Positions 21,000-21,946 of a DNA stretch of 21,946 bases are shown piece by piece (within the stretch, counting starts at the first letter, position 1; each line of letters starts with the position of its first letter). The DNA is from Bacteroidota bacterium (lineage in GTDB: Bacteria > Bacteroidota > Bacteroidia > Sphingobacteriales > Sphingobacteriaceae). Under the pieces are notes generated by a model. The model saw only the letters and a program-made list of their open reading frames with translations, made no database searches and had not been told where the DNA came from. Position numbers and translations under genes: made by a program. The DNA lies in NCBI GenBank assembly GCA_013288465.1, contig JABDBT010000034.1, positions 1 to 21,946 on the forward strand, in the 5' to 3' direction.

Positions 21000-21946
21000 T
21001 TATTCTTTTATAATAACAGATACGTTCACGCTCATTCCGGGACGTAGTTTATCCATTACGGCTGCATCAGCGTTGATCTTAATTTTAACAGGTATGCGCT
21101 GTACAACTTTTACATAGTTACCTGTTGCGTTATCGGGTGGCAATAATGAAAATTTAGCGCCTGTAGCAGGTGAAAAGTTATAAACGGTACCCTGTACTTT
21201 CATTTCAGGATACGCGTCAATCTCAATATTTACCTTTTGTCCGTCTTTTATTTTATCCAACTGTGTTTCCTTAAAGTTGGCAGTGATAAATAAGCTACTG
21301 TCATTTACAATCGAAAACAAAGTTTGCCCCGCTTGTACTAACTGGCCCAGCTGCACATTCTTTTTTGAGGTAATGCCGCTTGCAGGCGCTTTAATGGATG
21401 TATAGCTTAATTGCAGTTTGGCAAAATCAACGTCCACCTGCCTTTGGCTTACGCCTGTATTGGTAACTTTTAACTGGCTGCGGGTAGTACCTATTTGCTC
21501 CTGCGCGGCTTTATATTGTTCATTTGATGCCTGCAAGTTGGCCTGTGCAACTTCCAGGTCTGATTTTGCCTGGTCAAATTGCTGCTGGGTTATTGAGCCA
21601 TCTTTGATCAGGTTAGCATAACGCAGGTAATCTTTATTTACTTTGTCAAGGTGCGCTTGTGCCGATTCGACCCCGGCCTTAGCCACTGCCGAATTTGCAG
21701 TGTTGGTGAAAATTTGTGATTCGTTAACACCAATACCCGCGCTTGCGCCTACTTGTGCTGATTGTGCCTGCTCTAATTTTACTTTATAATCGCGGTCGTC
21801 TATTTTTACCAGTACCTGGTCACGGTTAACATGTGTATTTTCTTCAAAATATATGCTGTCAACGTATCCGCCAACGCGGGTTACAACGGGGCTTATGTTG
21901 CCGTCAATTTGCGCGTCGTCAGTATCTACGTGTTTACCGTAATATA
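21000..21946 (-). CDS. emrA: HlyD/EmrA-family efflux adaptor (5' end outside window)
   Basis: Membrane-fusion protein linking the permease to the outer membrane. The frame is open to the window edge; the 315 visible residues begin YYGKHVDTDDAQIDGNISPV, the usual start of the first beta-barrel/lipoyl region in EmrA-type adaptors, so only the N-terminal signal anchor is missing. Order: lipoyl half VDSIYFEENTHVNRDQVLVKIDD, a long alpha-helical hairpin rich in Gln and Ala (AQAHLDKVNKDYLRYANLIK to EQYKAAQEQIGTTRSQL), the second lipoyl half YTSIKAPASGITSKKNVQLG, and a beta-barrel FITANFKETQLDKIKDGQKV, ending VNVSVIIKE. It precedes the permease gene in the same direction, so the pair forms an efflux operon. 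Confidence 0.92.
   Translation of the reverse strand, partial: YYGKHVDTDDAQIDGNISPVVTRVGGYVDSIYFEENTHVNRDQVLVKIDDRDYKVKLEQAQSAQVGASAGIGVNESQIFTNTANSAVAKAGVESAQAHLDKVNKDYLRYANLIKDGSITQQQFDQAKSDLEVAQANLQASNEQYKAAQEQIGTTRSQLKVTNTGVSQRQVDVDFAKLQLSYTSIKAPASGITSKKNVQLGQLVQAGQTLFSIVNDSSLFITANFKETQLDKIKDGQKVNIEIDAYPEMKVQGTVYNFSPATGAKFSLLPPDNATGNYVKVVQRIPVKIKINADAAVMDKLRPGMSVNVSVIIKE

Noticed and set aside
21000..21686. Efflux adaptor starting at the GTG at 21686
   Set aside because: The frame stays open to the window edge and the upstream residues encode the expected lipoyl region, so the gene is cut by the window, not short.

Overview
The window comes from a bacterium of the Bacteroidota, most likely a Mucilaginibacter- or Pedobacter-like member of the Sphingobacteriaceae. 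The grounds are moderate GC, promoters of the TAnnTTTG (-7) type with TTG or TTTG about 20 nt upstream, no usable Shine-Dalgarno sequences, Bacteroidota-style FKBP lipoproteins, a sigma / anti-sigma / DUF4097 operon, and many long imperfect inverted repeats between genes. The genus is an inference; the phylum is well supported. No tRNA, rRNA, CRISPR array, phage gene or transposase gene was seen.

Layout. 1-605 is the 5' part of asnS (minus). A small two-helix membrane protein (785-985, plus) converges on a secreted beta-barrel-like protein (1038-1559, minus). Then come ggt (1785-3476), a MarR regulator (3665-4114) and two FKBP-type lipoproteins (4410-4937, 5043-5972), all plus. A probable minus-strand operon follows: SNF2 helicase (11159-8265), TIGR01777 epimerase-like protein (8231-7326) and photolyase (7281-5974). 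dapF (12124-11336, minus) is divergent from a DegP/HtrA protease (12425-13990, plus), which ends in a strong terminator. rlmI-type rRNA methyltransferase (14200-15387, plus) converges on an ECF sigma / anti-sigma / DUF4097 operon (17587-15470, minus) with a likely ECF-type autoregulatory promoter. Next are pnuC (18969-18367) and a nicotinamide riboside kinase (18256-17723), an NAD-salvage pair. Last is an EmrA/EmrB efflux pair (21946-19330, minus), with the adaptor gene running off the window. The genes are mostly ordinary core metabolism, envelope maintenance and repair.

The unusual part is between the genes. Nine clear elements of 64-160 bp, in five sequence families, fill most of the larger gaps. 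Each is a long imperfect inverted repeat whose arms are built of degenerate tandem units of exactly 7 nt (families B, C, D) or 9 nt (families A, E). In several copies the total length is an exact multiple of the unit: 90 and 99 bp (9-mers), 108 bp (9-mers), 147 bp and 77 bp (7-mers). Most sit at gene 3' ends, and in four genes the element supplies the stop codon. Three are instead upstream of genes. Families that share no sequence but share this construction suggest a common generating process or a structural role. This is the best candidate in the window for something undescribed.

A second unexplained signal is a plus-strand terminator at 19295-19331 with no annotated plus-strand gene before it. 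It may end a small RNA or a 17-codon mRNA.
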